This document shows, piece after piece, positions 1-11,916 of a DNA stretch of 64,000 bases (positions within the stretch are counted from its first letter, which is position 1; every line of letters starts with the position of its first letter). The notes below the pieces were generated by a model, which saw nothing but the letters and a program-made list of their open reading frames with translations, did no database searches and was not told where the DNA came from. The translations under genes and the position numbers were made by a program. This DNA comes from Dendrolimus kikuchii (taxonomy: Eukaryota > Arthropoda > Insecta > Lepidoptera > Lasiocampidae): contig CM034392.1 of the NCBI GenBank assembly GCA_019925095.2, positions 24,432,387 through 24,496,386 of the forward strand. Reading direction: 5' to 3'.

Positions 1-221
1 GCGACATGCACACACAGACATACGGATAAACGGATATGAATAAACATAACGATTTTTTCGCTTCGGACCATTAAAAGGAATCCTTAGGGTCAAATTCCTG
101 TTATTGTTTGTTTGTGTGCACATCGTCTTGGCTGTGCACCATATCTCTTCAGGAAAACGGTTGAAACTGAGTGAAAAAGCTAAATGTTAATAAAGTTTAT
201 CCACCCGTAAATAATATCCGT

Positions 222-470
222 CTTTGACCGCCTCTGCGGTTGAGCGGATTAAGCCTTTGCAGGCTTACCACACTGCAATGCAGAGGCTCCGGGTTCAATG
301 CCTGGTACGGTAAATTTCGGAAACGAATCTCCGTTATTTACTATGGTCTGGGAGCGGCCCCAGAGTGGTCCGTTGTATATTACCCATAACACAAGCGTAA
401 CTTGCTTGCTTAATTTGGTAATTAATATGCAGTGTGTGTGTTTGTCTGCTGATTTATTTATATTATTATT
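222..470 (+). repeat. tRNA-derived SINE-like element
   Basis: The 5' part has a pol III A-box-like segment (around 239-256, with GAGCGGATTAAGCC) and a B box (GGGTTCAATGCC near 290-301), as in tRNA-derived SINEs. The body then reads through a shared segment (CGTTATTTACTATGGTC, and TATATTACCCATAACACAAG) and ends AT-rich. Related pieces occur at 24983-25115, 42590-42780 and 45507-45560, which shows that it is dispersed. It is not a functional tRNA gene, because no cloverleaf can be built. Confidence 0.6.
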
Positions 471-648
471 TATTATCTTCATTCTAAGTGGATACTAATA
501 TTATAAAACCTAGACTTGGGGATAAACTTGCTAAATAGGTACTTTATCAATGGTTCATTCCATTATGTATGTATTGATATGATGCGAATCGAATCTATTA
601 CCAATGCACATCTCTATTATTTAAAAAAAACAACTCTCTTCAAGAGAC

Positions 649-990
649 GCGTTCCTTTAGTATCTCACGACGACCAAAATGCTCCGTCTGCCGTTCCACA
701 AGGCGACCGCGGTCGCTGTGGTCGTGGCGAAAACCCATGTCAAAAGGTGGGTCGAAGTGGGCGTTGACAACAGAGCATTATTAATTATCTCTAAATCTCT
801 TGACATTGAAACAGGCGTGATTTTCAAATCAACCATTTGTGTATTTCGTCGTTTATGACAATCAACGCCCCATAATCCGTTCCACTAGAGTTTAGAGAGT
901 TAGAGTTATGATTGTAACGTCTGTAAGCAAGTAGAACGGGAAAAAACCTCCAGTTGCGAACGTGGTCATTGTGAGTCCCTTCTGGAACGT
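649..990 (+). mobile_element. MITE-like element, CACAACG family, copy 1
   Basis: It starts GCGTTCCTTTAGTATCTCAC and ends GTGAGTCCCTTCTGGAACGT. The ends are imperfect terminal inverted repeats sharing CGTTCC and CTCACAACG. Three more copies are at 11559-11797 (reverse), 30389-30738 and 44533-44846. It has no coding capacity, so it is non-autonomous. Confidence 0.65.
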
Positions 991-2392
991 AGCCAAGATG
1001 GCGTCTATTCTGTGTAAACAACAAGGAAAGTTAAATGAAATAATGATGGAGATGTAGTTGTTTTTATAATTATTATCTAATAATGTCGCTGCGGAGGTTG
1101 TTGCGTTGCTTCTTCTGTTTTTACAGTGACTAAAATTACTTTAGAAGCGGTGGTAAAAACCTGAATTTTAGCATATTTTACTAAGTAATCGATAAAATAC
1201 AGTTTGGAAATAAATTTAGGCACTTATTCGTTTTTCATAATTTGCGCAACAAAACTGTACATCATCAATAGTCGGCTCCACGCTTGCATGTCCACAATCA
1301 CGTAACACCTCATCCATTATGTTTTACAAAGAAACACTTTTATTAAGTAATTAAAAAAATATTTTTCACTTTTGTTCATAATTTTCAAGATTAGCTAATA
1401 ACTTGAAAAAAATCATCTAAAACTTTGTAAATACTTATCTTTTTTTAAATATTTTTTGGTAAACTTAATTTTTTATTTTAGATCGCACAAATTGAGCTTT
1501 TTAAAGTGTAATTTTAAATGAATCAAATGCTTTGCTATATTATTTATTTATCAGACTTTCTTTTTGATTGTAAATTAATTTTTTTGACCAATATTACTAT
1601 TGTATCAACGCAGTGAAGCGCTACAGTCAGCGCTGATGCTGCCGTTTATTTAATTCTAAAAACATATACATAAAAATTAAAATATCTAATTACTATAATA
1701 AAATGACGGTGGAAATATTTGTTAGCCTAAGTAACGTTATTAAATTCAGTTAGGTACTAAAATGACTAAATCCCCTTATATCTTCTCATTTACTACATTT
1801 ATAGTCAAACCATAATTATGGGATTCATTATTGGAAAACGTGTAACGATTTGCTTTGAAACAAAAGTTATATAAACAATTTTAATATCGTTCTTGCTCTG
1901 ACATATTCTCATTAACATTTAGCTTCTTCTTAAATACTATTTTGATTAAAAACTGCCCACTATAAGCCTCAGCCAATTTGTAAGCGCACGGACTTTAAAC
2001 AACGGAGTTCATAAGCTATATTTCATTAAACAATTAAAAATTTCCAAACATTAAAAAAAACAATGACTTGTAACTATGGTTTATATTTAACCAGATTTAT
2101 ACGTTGTTTCAAGCAACAAAATTACATAGTAAAAAGTCTCCAAGTGCCCGCAAATAAATTCGAAAACATTATTTTATATATTAAATATAAATAATTGTAG
2201 TGTAAAACTACAAAGTATTTATATATTTTTTTATTCATTTTTCAAAAGAATTCGTTACATGTTTGGAATCAAGTCCTTTAAGTCCCCTTCATATAGAGCT
2301 CAATTCGCGCGATCATCTCACATGTAGTAGTACTTTACTATCCCACGTATATGGCATTATGGCGTGTCGGTACATTATGGGTGCACTAACAG
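991..2392. other. AT-rich intron or intergenic stretch, no gene seen
   Basis: No convincing exon, RNA gene or element boundary is visible here. Around 1108-1165 there is a short resemblance to a LINE 3' end (GCTTCTTCTG, GAAGCGGTGGTA). If the plus-strand gene ending at 4549 extends left, this is its intron. Confidence 0.4.
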
Positions 2393-2471
2393 CATGGGAA
2401 GGCGGAGGCGCCGCTGTGGGCCCACCTGCGCCACCTAGCGACCGCCTGGCAGCGGACCAACAACAATACAG
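2393..2471 (+). CDS. Candidate internal exon of unidentified plus-strand gene
   Basis: The segment is GC-rich and bounded by AACAG at the left and a strong donor (ACAG|GTAACC) at the right. The frame starting at 2393 (HGKAEAPLWAHL onwards) has high GC at third positions and ends in phase 1. That matches the frame of the next exon starting with two leftover bases. A second frame is also open and includes an ATG at 2359 (MACRYIMGALTAW), so this could instead be an alternative first exon. The acceptor has a weak pyrimidine tract. The product is not recognised. Confidence 0.35.
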
Positions 2472-3559
2472 GTAACCACCATCTTTGGACCTTGTTGGTA
2501 CAACAATGATTTCAAATCACCGTTACCAATTTTATTATCGGTTTTTTTTAAATTGCTTTTTCCCCTTTTTTTCAGTTAGTTTGTAGAACGCGATATAAAA
2601 TTACCAACATAATGTGGGTAATTTATTTAAAAAATTAATAAAGTTTTAACTAAGGCATAAAACGGGAAGTGTTTGGTCAAATAGGTACTTCGCCTCATAC
2701 TCACTTACATCGCTCGCCATTGGTGAGATTTTTACTCTTTTGTTTCTATAAAGCTACCACATTGAATTATTACGCGTTTCTCTAGAACATTTTTTCTGTA
2801 ATAATGATATAGTTACAATCTCCCACCGAGGTTTTGTCACTGCGGTCTACCCTACTACATGGGGTTGTTTACACCCTCGTGTAGCAAATATCCACAACCG
2901 TGTGACTACTTTAGGATTTTTTGCTCGTGACATTATAAAAAAACAAGAACAAGTTCAATAATCATCGAACAGTGGGCGAAAGTCCACGATGTTTGTTTTT
3001 TTTTGTGTTGCCAGTGGTAAATTAAAAGATTGTACCGATTAAATCGCAAAACATACATAAAATAATTTAATCAGATGCCAAAGTATGTTATGACATATGA
3101 TCTTCTCTGAAGAAGTCACAACGCATATTTTGTTATTTTATATTGTGAAACACAAGACGAAAACTTTGCGCTAATCATTTGTTTCTTCGATGAGTGATTG
3201 TTCAATTAAAAATTATATTCATTTATCATAAACTGCCACGATTGATATTATTTTGCAGATTATTTAGATTTGCAGTCATGTGTTTGGATAGGGAGTAAAG
3301 AAAAGTTTACCAATTTTAATTTTTAAGTCTTATTATTTACAAATATATCTTCTTCTTGCTTTAATCTATTGTAAATGTAATATAATATTAAGTTTTACAT
3401 TCCACAGTCTCTGTAGAAAATATAACATATCTCATTGCGCACGCTCTCAGTTTACGGTAAAGGTGTTTGCACATATCACATTGGGCACACGTTTTTGGCG
3501 TTTTTAGCGCTTGTGCTCGTTTATAATGGAGGTAGTGTTTAAATATTGTTATATTTCAG

Positions 3560-3673
3560 GGGAAATCGTCAAGGGCGAGTCCGCTGTTGGAAGCGGCGAG
3601 GCCGGCGCGCCCCGCCAAGATGCAGTTCCCGAAGACAGAGACCACAAGAAACCTGCAGCTCTCGCCCGTCCAG
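3560..3673 (+). CDS. Candidate internal exon of unidentified plus-strand gene
   Basis: A clear acceptor (ATATTTCAG) and donor (CCAG|GTAAAA) bound 114 bp of GC-rich sequence inside AT-rich DNA. All three frames are open. One frame (EIVKGESAVG...) joins in phase to both flanking exons. Another (SPLLEAARPARPAKMQFPK...) has higher third-position GC and looks more protein-like. It would end just after the next splice, or would need the downstream acceptor at 4466-4468. I cannot decide the frame from sequence alone. The product is unrecognised. Confidence 0.45.
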
Positions 3674-4451
3674 GTAAAAACATGTCCCAAGGCATTACTC
3701 CTAGGTCGCGTACACACAGACCCAACGAAAGCGAACGATCGTTGGTTGGCCTTCGGCAGCAATCTGTCGCATGGTGATGAATTTAAATTTATCGAACCTC
3801 CCGCCCGTTCGACGAAACGTCTTAGACTAACGCTAACGAAACTCATTCGCTAGCCAACGTTGGGACTGTCTGTATGCGGCCTCGCAAATTTTACTCACGT
3901 ATGTGGCATGAATGCCAAAAATTTGTGAAAATTCACTCATTTTAGTAGTTCTTTTTCTATCATTTTCAGAGATTCAAGTTGATTTCGTGTGTTACGTTTT
4001 TGCCACGATGGCAACCAATTCTTATAGAGTATCTGCATTACATACATATTACATGACAATACATGGAAGAAAACTATTTCAGTAATAACAGTCCCTGTAT
4101 ATTAGTGTGGCATTGACAGTTGACACTCGATGTTGCTAGTATCGAATTTTAGTAATTTCAGACATAATTCCGAAAATCGTTTTTTTTATTTTTTATCTAG
4201 CCACCAAAGGCGAAATAAAGATTGTAGGTATACGCTTTTAACATATACGTGCAACATCTGTGGAACTCATCTGCTTGCTCGTTAAAAAAAGGGTAGTCTG
4301 TGTTAAAAATTGTTATTCACAATTGCATTCAGTATGTGATTATAAAAAAAAGATTAAATTTTATGTAAATCATGTTTTTTCACTACATTAATCCAAGGAT
4401 CACAGCACTCTGCCGGTGTTACTGAACGAAATCAACTCGCTCCTATTTCAG

Positions 4452-4549
4452 AATTGAAAACGAAACAGCGATGCTCGGTGAGCGGACGCGCGACTGCCGC
4501 TCCTCTCGTCGGAATGGTCGCCGAACGCAAAAAAATGTTCGAACTGTAA
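4452..4549 (+). CDS. Candidate terminal exon, ends ...AERKKMFEL*
   Basis: The acceptor CTATTTCAG precedes 98 bp that end in TAA at 4547-4549. The best frame reads LKTKQRCSVSGRATAAPLVG, then MVAERKKMFEL and stop, with codon use like the GC-rich MED13 exons. It joins in phase to one frame of the 3560-3673 exon. The 3' UTR probably follows into the AT-rich DNA to the right. I do not recognise the protein; the basic, low-complexity tail gives no domain. Confidence 0.5.
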
Positions 4550-7042
4550 CCGACGCGAGACATATTATCGACTTTAGGACATAACCACATAATTACGATC
4601 GTGATCGTATATTAAAACACTACTCCCACCACGCCAAGCACCTGGCCACTGCTTTTAACACAACACAAAATATATTTAGATTTATTATTATAGTATACCC
4701 TCGAGCTTTTTAACGCCTGTCAAGTGTAATCAAGTTGATCAAGTCTCAATTCGAATGACGCAAGTCGGTTTTGTATGGCTTATAAAAATAATAAGTTACT
4801 AATCACCTGACTACATAAATATCATCAAAGCTTATGCGTTTGCGCATATATTATGACATTCGTATCGTGTGATTAAGAATTGTATGACGTGCGACTAATT
4901 TTGAAATTATGGCATTGGAACTGTACTAATGACATATTGAACTTAGAGGCGGTAAATAGCTTGATATATAATATATTTTATAAACAATATTTTATCGTAA
5001 AATAGTTGAAATAATTGTGTAGTCATAGAGTTCCTATATAAAAGAAATATTGATTTCACAATTATTTACATTTTTTCGTTAAATTAAAATATTTTTTGCA
5101 ATAGGTTTTCTACTAATTGGCATATCGCTGTTAGTCAGCTATGTTATTGGTATATTTTACGTATAATATTGTCTCAAATAAATTATTATTAAGCACTTTC
5201 AATAACTATGTTACGATTGATTTTCAGTTAGTTGACGTGTGCTTTATTTCTTAGACCCAATCACAAAATGACATTGACATTTTAATGTCTTTAACTGTGT
5301 CTTAATTAACATTTTAGTTTTTCTGAGAGCGCACGTTGGCTAAAAAGTCTATCGTTACTATAGATCGTGAAGCAGAAAGAAGAATGACCTACCACTAGAT
5401 CTTTCTCTTTCACTCACGCACAAACATGATGGCGTCCCTTTCTGTCGCCGCCATTGTGCGAGCGAGACGGCAATACGGATTTGTGTGCGTATCTAAAACC
5501 GGCGTTGGGTCAGTGCGTAGTAGCTCTTTCTGCCTCGACTAGACTATTGTAGTGTTTAAGAGTTATATAAAAATATATAATTTTATTATAAGACCAAAAA
5601 TAATACGTTTTTTCTACAATATCTATGTTAAAGTGGCCAGACTCTAACTCCCACCCCACCATACAATTTGTATATATATAAAAAATATACGCATTGTTTT
5701 TTTTTGTTTATGTAATTTTAACTTCTTTGTAGCAAAGTGTTTATTATTTAATTCTTTAAAACATATATCGTTTGATTAATCCTTAAGGCTTAGTTTAGGA
5801 ACTTGTATATTTTAATACTGTACATAACAAACTAACTTACCTTCCTTTTTGTAATCATTTTTTTCCTTTTTTACGTTAAGCAATTGTTACCAAATATTTT
5901 CTCGTATTTATACGACTAATTCACTTCGATTGTGTTTTTGAAATGTAACAAACACCTACTAACAGCTAACAGTTTATTTATTTGCGTGTCTTCTTATTTA
6001 ATATAAAAAAAAGTGTAGTTTAACAGTATTTCTCAAGGCTATGACTTATTTATTTAGCGGTAGATGTTTCTACCGACGATAAATGAATTCTACCAAAATC
6101 GGTAGGTTTGACAAAAGATAATTAATTCTAAGAAGCAGAGAGTTTTAACCTCATAATTGTTGCATTTCAAAAACATTTCAAATCCTGTATCTTGTAGTTT
6201 TGACTTCTTGGCCGCCATAAAATAATGACGCAAGCGACATGAATACCGTTCGCGACATTGTTTTATGATGTTCCTCAATGTTAGAAAGTAGTACTTGTAT
6301 GTTTTTGAGAGATTATTAACTTAATGACTGTATTACCTGTTTGTCGCCGGAGATTATTATGACATGTTTGTTTAGTATATCATCTAATGAATTATTTCGA
6401 GGAACCACATACTGTTATTACTGGGAGACTATTTAAATCATAATATAACAAGCACCTTGAGCTGAAATTATAGACTCCAAAAAACTGAAGAGGGAGAAGA
6501 ATAAGCTATAATTTTAGTAGTTTACCAATAAAGCTTCAAAATTATCTCCCTTCAATGGCAGTATTGATAAAACGGTAAATTAAATATTAAGTAAAAAAAA
6601 TCATTTTGGTAGATTAAAGTTATGTCAAAATTATAAATTCGTTAATTGGTATACTAAATACTATGTCATATATCAGGTTTGTTTCAATATGATTTGAAAT
6701 CTGTGAAATAAGACGCATGCACAATTATCTAAATGGAAAAATGTATTTATTGCGCATGCGTCGATTTTGACAGCTTTCAAATCGAGTTGTAACCAATCGT
6801 ATCGAGTTGTTAATTATGTACACAGACATACTGAATTAGTAAGTTCGAACCTTGTAAAAGTTTTTGAAGGAAATATTTTTTTTTTGCACTAAATATATTA
6901 ATTAATAATAACAATATTTAATTTAGTTGTTTGTGTATGTTTAAGCTGGTGTTCACACAGCGTTCTTTTCTAAACATGAAACTTTACTAAGCATAAATGC
7001 CAATTTGTATTGAAAGTATATTCTTTAATAGACAAATATTTC
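4550..7042. other. 3' UTR or intergenic AT-rich DNA
   Basis: No gene is visible. The segment 5331-5552 is unlike its surroundings: GC-richer, with GATGGCGTC and GCCGCCATTGTGCGAGCGAG. Weakly inverted flanks share GCAGAAAGA (near 5374 and 5529), so it may be a small element or a cryptic promoter. The rest is AT-rich without features I can support. Confidence 0.35.
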
Positions 7043-7225
7043 GGGGCCGTTCATAAAGTACGTGACGATAATTTTTCTTTTTTCACCTTTTCCCCCGCTC
7101 GTCACGATATGTCACACTTTCTGAATCCCCCCCCCCCCACTTAAATGTCAAGTCACACAAAATAGACCTCACACATACACCTTATTGTATTTTTTTATAT
7201 TTTTCACGATGTGAATGGCGAACGT
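7043..7225. repeat. Fragment of TIR element with GGGGCCGTTCATAAAG end
   Basis: It begins GGGGCCGTTCATAAAGTACG and contains several CGTCAC motifs. It resembles the ends of the element at 7989-8842 (GGGGCCATCCATAAA), so it is probably a partial relative. Its right end is not clear. Confidence 0.4.
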
Positions 7226-7239
7226 CACGATTCCTTAGA

Positions 7240-7480
7240 CTCGTTCGCCATTTGGTAGGGTATTTGCCTGTCTGGATGGCTCTCACCCCTAGTCTGGAGT
7301 TTGATGCTATAACAACCTGTGTTCCGGCATTAGTAGCTCCATTCTCCGTTTAGAGAGCGGTATGACATTGGTAGCACCTTTGGAGTTACAAATATCCGTA
7401 GGCGATGGTAATCACTTTCCATCAGGCGGGCCGTCTGCCTGTCTGCTGGACTCGTGCAATAAAAAATAAATAAATAAAAT
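7240..7480 (+). repeat. PolyA-tailed retroposon, repeat A, sense copy
   Basis: It runs from TTTGGTAGGGTATTTGCC through GGATGGCT, GCAATAAAAAATAAATAAAT, with an A-rich tail at the 3' end. Other copies are at 13216-13465 and 38514-38750 (sense), and 18935-19170 and 35689-35935 (antisense). A 5'-truncated copy is at 52351-52475. The fixed tailed 3' end and variable 5' end indicate spread by retroposition, either as a SINE or as a LINE 3' end. Confidence 0.65.
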
Positions 7481-8162
7481 CCCTTTGACACATTTCATCA
7501 TTCATATACAGGATACAAACGTACTTTATTGGACTGTCTTTATATTAATTAAGTATCATAAATGCAAAATACTAGGTTCGAAAAGAATGCCGCGGGAGCA
7601 CCTGTGTGACAACTTTGTAGGGGCGTTGAAATTTTCAGAGGCATATTTTAGTTTTAGTAGTTTTTCCACACGACTTATATATGCCTAGACACCTAACTCG
7701 TTACCATACTAGCACTGGGCATTTGAAACTGTCTTCCAACGCACGTGTATTTAACCAATTTGTTATGTATAGTTTCACGAACGTCGCGTCAAAAATATAA
7801 TACTTAGTCGCTGTCACATAAAATTTTGCTTGTCGAAGGTGTTTTCTCATTAAAATTACTGTATGTAACCCCGAGGAATATGAGTATTATATAAAAGTGG
7901 TATATAATCCTCAGGAATGGATTTGGAATGGAATGGTATTTTTTTTCCTTTACCGTCTGCTCCAAAATTAATGGCCTAACTAGATTTGGGGGCCATCCAT
8001 AAAAATACATCACACTTTAAGGGGGGGTGAGAGCGTCTAACAAGTGTGACATTCTGTGACGGGGTGGGGTGGCCCTAAATTTCGTGACGTCACATTTCCA
8101 AATCTAATATATTTCAACTTTAAAACACGTGATTTGAACTGTTAACGAAAACCTTCAAAATA

Positions 8163-8661
8163 CAGTATAAACTCTATGTAACGACTCTGAAAGGACTGTC
8201 AATGTTATGGCGTTATAGAGAGTTGTCGTTAAATGGAGAGAAGTCTGTTATTTTTGTCTGACGTCTTTTGCTGCACCAGTAATTTTGTTGTAGTTTTTTA
8301 CTTAGTTTATTCATATTTTGCGATATTGAGGCTTCTTGATGATGAAGAAAGTACTTAGAAGTTACGGTATCTCGGAATTTCTTACAAATTTCGGTATGCA
8401 TGATGCCGCTAGTCTAGTATATTACGGGCTAGGATAATAAAGCGATAAAAGAACGTATACAGCTGCGCAGCTTTTACTAGTTTTGGCAACTTAATAGGTA
8501 CTTTTTATTACTTAATTGTTGTCGTTATTTACAAGTGGGTGTAATGCTATATAGAGTGTATCATTGTATAGAAGACAAGCTAAACCAACCAAAACCAAGT
8601 GATTTCGCCTCTTAAGGGAGTTTGTCGTTAAATCGAGTGACGTTACATGGAGTTTACACTG
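8163..8661. mobile_element. Pogo/Tigger-like element nested in another transposon
   Basis: The 21-bp terminal inverted repeats begin CAGTATAAACTCTATGTAAC (left) and CAGTGTAAACTCCATGTAAC (right, inverted); they match at 19 of 21 positions. The element is flanked by TA at 8161-8162 and 8662-8663, as in Tc1/mariner/pogo insertions. An internal minus-strand reading frame (8213-8401) ends QTKITDFSPF, which resembles the tail of Tigger-type transposases. The 499-bp copy is therefore an internally deleted derivative. Confidence 0.65.
8213..8401 (-). pseudogene. Remnant of pogo/Tigger-like transposase C-terminus
   Basis: This 62-codon minus-strand frame contains basic and polar residues and a final QTKITDFSPF motif. 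That motif recalls the short C-terminal box of Tigger/jerky-type transposases. It lies wholly inside the 8163-8661 element and has no DDE catalytic domain, so it is a relic. The match is by motif memory only. Confidence 0.35.
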
Positions 8662-8842
8662 TATTTCCAACTTAAATTATTAAAAAATAATTTTAATGGA
8701 AATAAAACTAATTACGGAACCGCTATTTTAATTTAATACTGTCTTGATGTAAAATTGTACAACGAATGTGACCAGTTGTGACAAGGATGGGGGGGGAGTC
8801 AAAAATCATGAAATTCGTGTGACGTAATTTCTGGATGGCCCC

Positions 8843-9836
8843 TTAGCTACACAAAGCTGCACATAATACGAGTTTATAAGAAAAAGAATCTTTTACGCAG
8901 CCGTCTTTAGAACCATAATTTAACAGTATTAAATAAATATTCAACCTCAATAGTTTATTAAAAGCAACTAACATAGTTTTCTTCCGGTAGACATTTACAC
9001 GATTTTTAACAAGCCCACATTAATCAATAATCAAATATTAAATCACAAAGATGGACTTCTTCAAATAAAACGCATTTCGGTATATGCATTATTTTGTGTG
9101 AATGCGACTTCGTAAACAACATGAAATCGTATATATAATTGCTCAATGTTTTCTAGTTTCGTTAAATTTAAAAAAAAAATACCAAAACTAAATAGATTGC
9201 ATTGTAATTACAAGCTTTTCATTCTCCTAGATAAGTATACGCGGCTATAATTCAAATAACTTATATTAAATGTCTTCCGTTTATTCCCGTTGCACAAAAT
9301 TAGTCAAGAATATTTTTGTGTGACGCCAAGTTAAATTCCTGTCGGCTAGGAAAAAATTCCTAGCTCACAGTAATGTTTTCCTATTTGGTCGGAATTTTAG
9401 GAATAAACGGGCCAATTTCTTAGTTCGCGTTCGGCTTCATAAATGTATTGTGTTACTCTAAATTATTGTTTGAAATACGAATATTATTTGCGATGTATTT
9501 ATTTAGCCGATGTACTATAGTTGACGTTGTAAAGTGTTGGTTTATAACAAAGATTTTTAAATAAACTTTCGTAATACAGTTGTTTTGTTTCATTGATGAT
9601 TCACATGTGCGGGCCGTTGTAGCCCACGCTTAGTTTTCTGGTGGTTCTATCGTTATGGGACTGTATGAGAGAGGTATGACCCAGATCCTCGCACTAGAAA
9701 AGCAGGCACTATGGTTTCACTTGAGAGCTCTCACTTTATACTCAGATTAGGTCTTAATAAAAGTTATTGACACAGCCAGTAATTACAATTATTCGATTTA
9801 CAAAAAACAGATGAGATAACTATGTTGATGCATGTT
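8843..9836. other. AT-rich intergenic DNA
   Basis: I see no gene or RNA. Near 9310-9420 there is a short GC-mixed piece with repeated TTCCTAGCTC/TTCCTA words that I cannot classify. Confidence 0.3.
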
Positions 9837-10405
9837 GAATCCCCCTCCTAAACCATCCATCATCATCAACACCAACTGGAAATTTTTCATGTCACAACAA
9901 CTAAACAATAAATTATAACACCACATAAAGTCACAAACACATAACTAACAATAAAACTTATACACATACTTAAACCTACGCGCACTACCATCGCATTGCA
10001 TTACACGCACACTCCACAAACAAACCAAGACACACAAAGAGCCTAAAAATTAATAACCCAGGCACAGAAAAGAAAAAACCAACACACATGACACTAGATA
10101 GGACTATATATAAGTATAGATATAAGGCCAACACTGCACACGCACTTCCTCACAACACCAGCATGTAACAGATACACTCTACATTAGTATAAGTTTAGTA
10201 TTAAAATTAGAATAAATTAATATAATAAGTTATTATTAAGGTACACCAAAACAGAAAAATTACTACATATAATGTCACATACTAACAAAAATAGACAATA
10301 AGCGTGTACGAAGTCTCAAATTTTCCATAGAAATTAAGTATTAAAAAAGGGTACGGAACTCGAGTCCGTAGAGATATATATATATAATAAAAAATAAAAA
10401 CTATG
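9837..10405. other. Strongly G-depleted strand-asymmetric segment
   Basis: For roughly 500 bp the plus strand is A- and C-rich with very few G (for example ACACCACATAAAGTCACAAA). It then shifts to a mixed end (GAACTCGAGTCCGTAGAG) followed by ATATATATATA and an A-rich tail. The asymmetry plus a tail suggests a 5'-truncated retroelement 3' UTR, but no reading frame supports this. Confidence 0.35.
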
Positions 10406-11558
10406 ATGATGCATGTTGACAGCGAATAATGTCTCAAAAGGCTGCGTATACATACCCTTCTGTTTTAACCGTCGCCTCACACACATAAGAGGGTAGACAG
10501 CAAAATTGATGGAGCGATATTTAATCTACCTTTTACTAGGCAAGGACACAACAACATGCGTCGACAGATTTTGTTTTTATAATGGGGGGAAGTTCAATCG
10601 TCTTTTTCGTATATTTTTATCCCATTAAAAACAATATTGTTGATGGTCACATTACATTGATTATGAGCATAATGCTGATATTGGACAGGTGAAAGACACA
10701 AATGAACACGACGGTATTAAGTGCCATTGAATTATTCAAATTTATGTATATATGGATCACTTTGGTTGATTCATCCAAATTGAGAGATGAGAGATAAATG
10801 AACCGTCTAGTATCCGCTTAAGCTTATTAATTATCGGCCCTGTTTCTCTCGTCGTCTATTGTGCTGCCAGCTTTAATTGCTGCATATTCCCTATTAGACA
10901 GTTGTTTAATTTCAACATAGAAACTTCTAAATTGGTAGAATATGGCGAACTGTATTTATTTTACTATACGTATTTGTGTAAAATAAATTGATCTCTATGG
11001 CAATCATTACCGATAATGAAGACAAGCGCAAATTTTCTTAGCGGCGGAGTAACGCCACTATAAGAATGTTCCCTTCATCAGCCTTGGGAGAAGGAGGCAG
11101 GTTATTCGTTTGACGACTTCTAAAGGAAAAATTATCAAACCCATTGTAAAAAGTATGTACAATACTTAAATAATTATTTATTTTATAATATAACATTTTA
11201 AAGCCAAGTAATTAATACAAAATGATTTCGTCGCAATACTCGTCTGGTAAATCTAATGTAATTTTGTGATAAAAACTAAACAATTTGGCAGTTGGCAAGT
11301 GAAATTATAAACTTATAGTACGAGCAAAAGTTGATGCCTCTTTATAGTTCGCAAAATATAATTATAAGGCCTCTGCTACAACACACAAAAATATTACAAA
11401 ATATTTAAAGCTGGTCGAAATTTTCCAAAAAAATTACTAGAAAATTAATAAAGCGAAAACTAGAAAAGATGGTAAAACATAGATGGTGTTACGAACTCTT
11501 TCATATTCTTATTCTTGATTTATTTTGATAGATAAGAGAATGACGTTTTATCAATGCT
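10406..11558. other. AT-rich intergenic DNA
   Basis: No supported feature. It lies between the tail-like segment ending near 10405 and a MITE copy, downstream of the PHETA stop codon. Confidence 0.3.
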
Positions 11559-11797
11559 ACGTTCCATTAGAGACTCACAACGACCACGATGTTCCCCATT
11601 CCACTTGCTTGCTACAATCGTAAACCCAAGTGGAATGGTTATTCGACCCACCTCTTGTCATGGGTCGTTGTGAGCGTTGTGTGAACGAAAATGATGACGT
11701 CATTAGTGATGTTTTCGCGAAGACCACAACGACCGTGGTCGCCTTGTGGAACGGCTAACGGAGCATTTTGGGCCTTGTGAGCTACCAATGGAACGCG
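11559..11797 (-). mobile_element. MITE-like element, CACAACG family, copy 2 (reversed, internally deleted)
   Basis: It reads ACGTTCCATTAGAGACTCAC at the left and ends CTACCAATGGAACGCG. These are the inverted equivalents of the ends of copy 1. It is shorter (239 bp) than the 340-350-bp copies and is immediately followed by a palindromic (TA)n tract. Confidence 0.6.
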
Positions 11798-11807
11798 CTG
11801 TATATAT

Positions 11808-11816
11808 ATGATAGTG

Positions 11817-11887
<71 letters not shown>

Positions 11888-11916
11888 CATATATCTATAT
11901 AATATTTCACTATCAT
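11808..11916. repeat. (TA)n microsatellite inside a 15-bp inverted repeat
   Basis: Arms ATGATAGTGAAATAT (11808-11822) and ATATTTCACTATCAT (11902-11916) are exact inverted partners around about 80 bp of nearly pure TA. The whole tract can fold as one hairpin or cruciform. Confidence 0.8.

Larger units (their letters stand above)
7989..8842. mobile_element. Non-autonomous DNA transposon with GGGGCCATCC termini
   Basis: The left end reads GGGGCCATCCATAAAAATAC and the right end is its inverted partner, GTGTGACGTAATTTCTGGATGGCCCC in pieces. Both ends carry CATCACAC/GTGTGACG motifs. It has been split by a second element (8163-8661). No transposase for this outer element is visible. A target-site duplication is not clear. 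Confidence 0.55.

Noticed and set aside
222..300. tRNA gene
   Set aside because: A- and B-box-like words are present, but there is no cloverleaf and the body matches a dispersed SINE.
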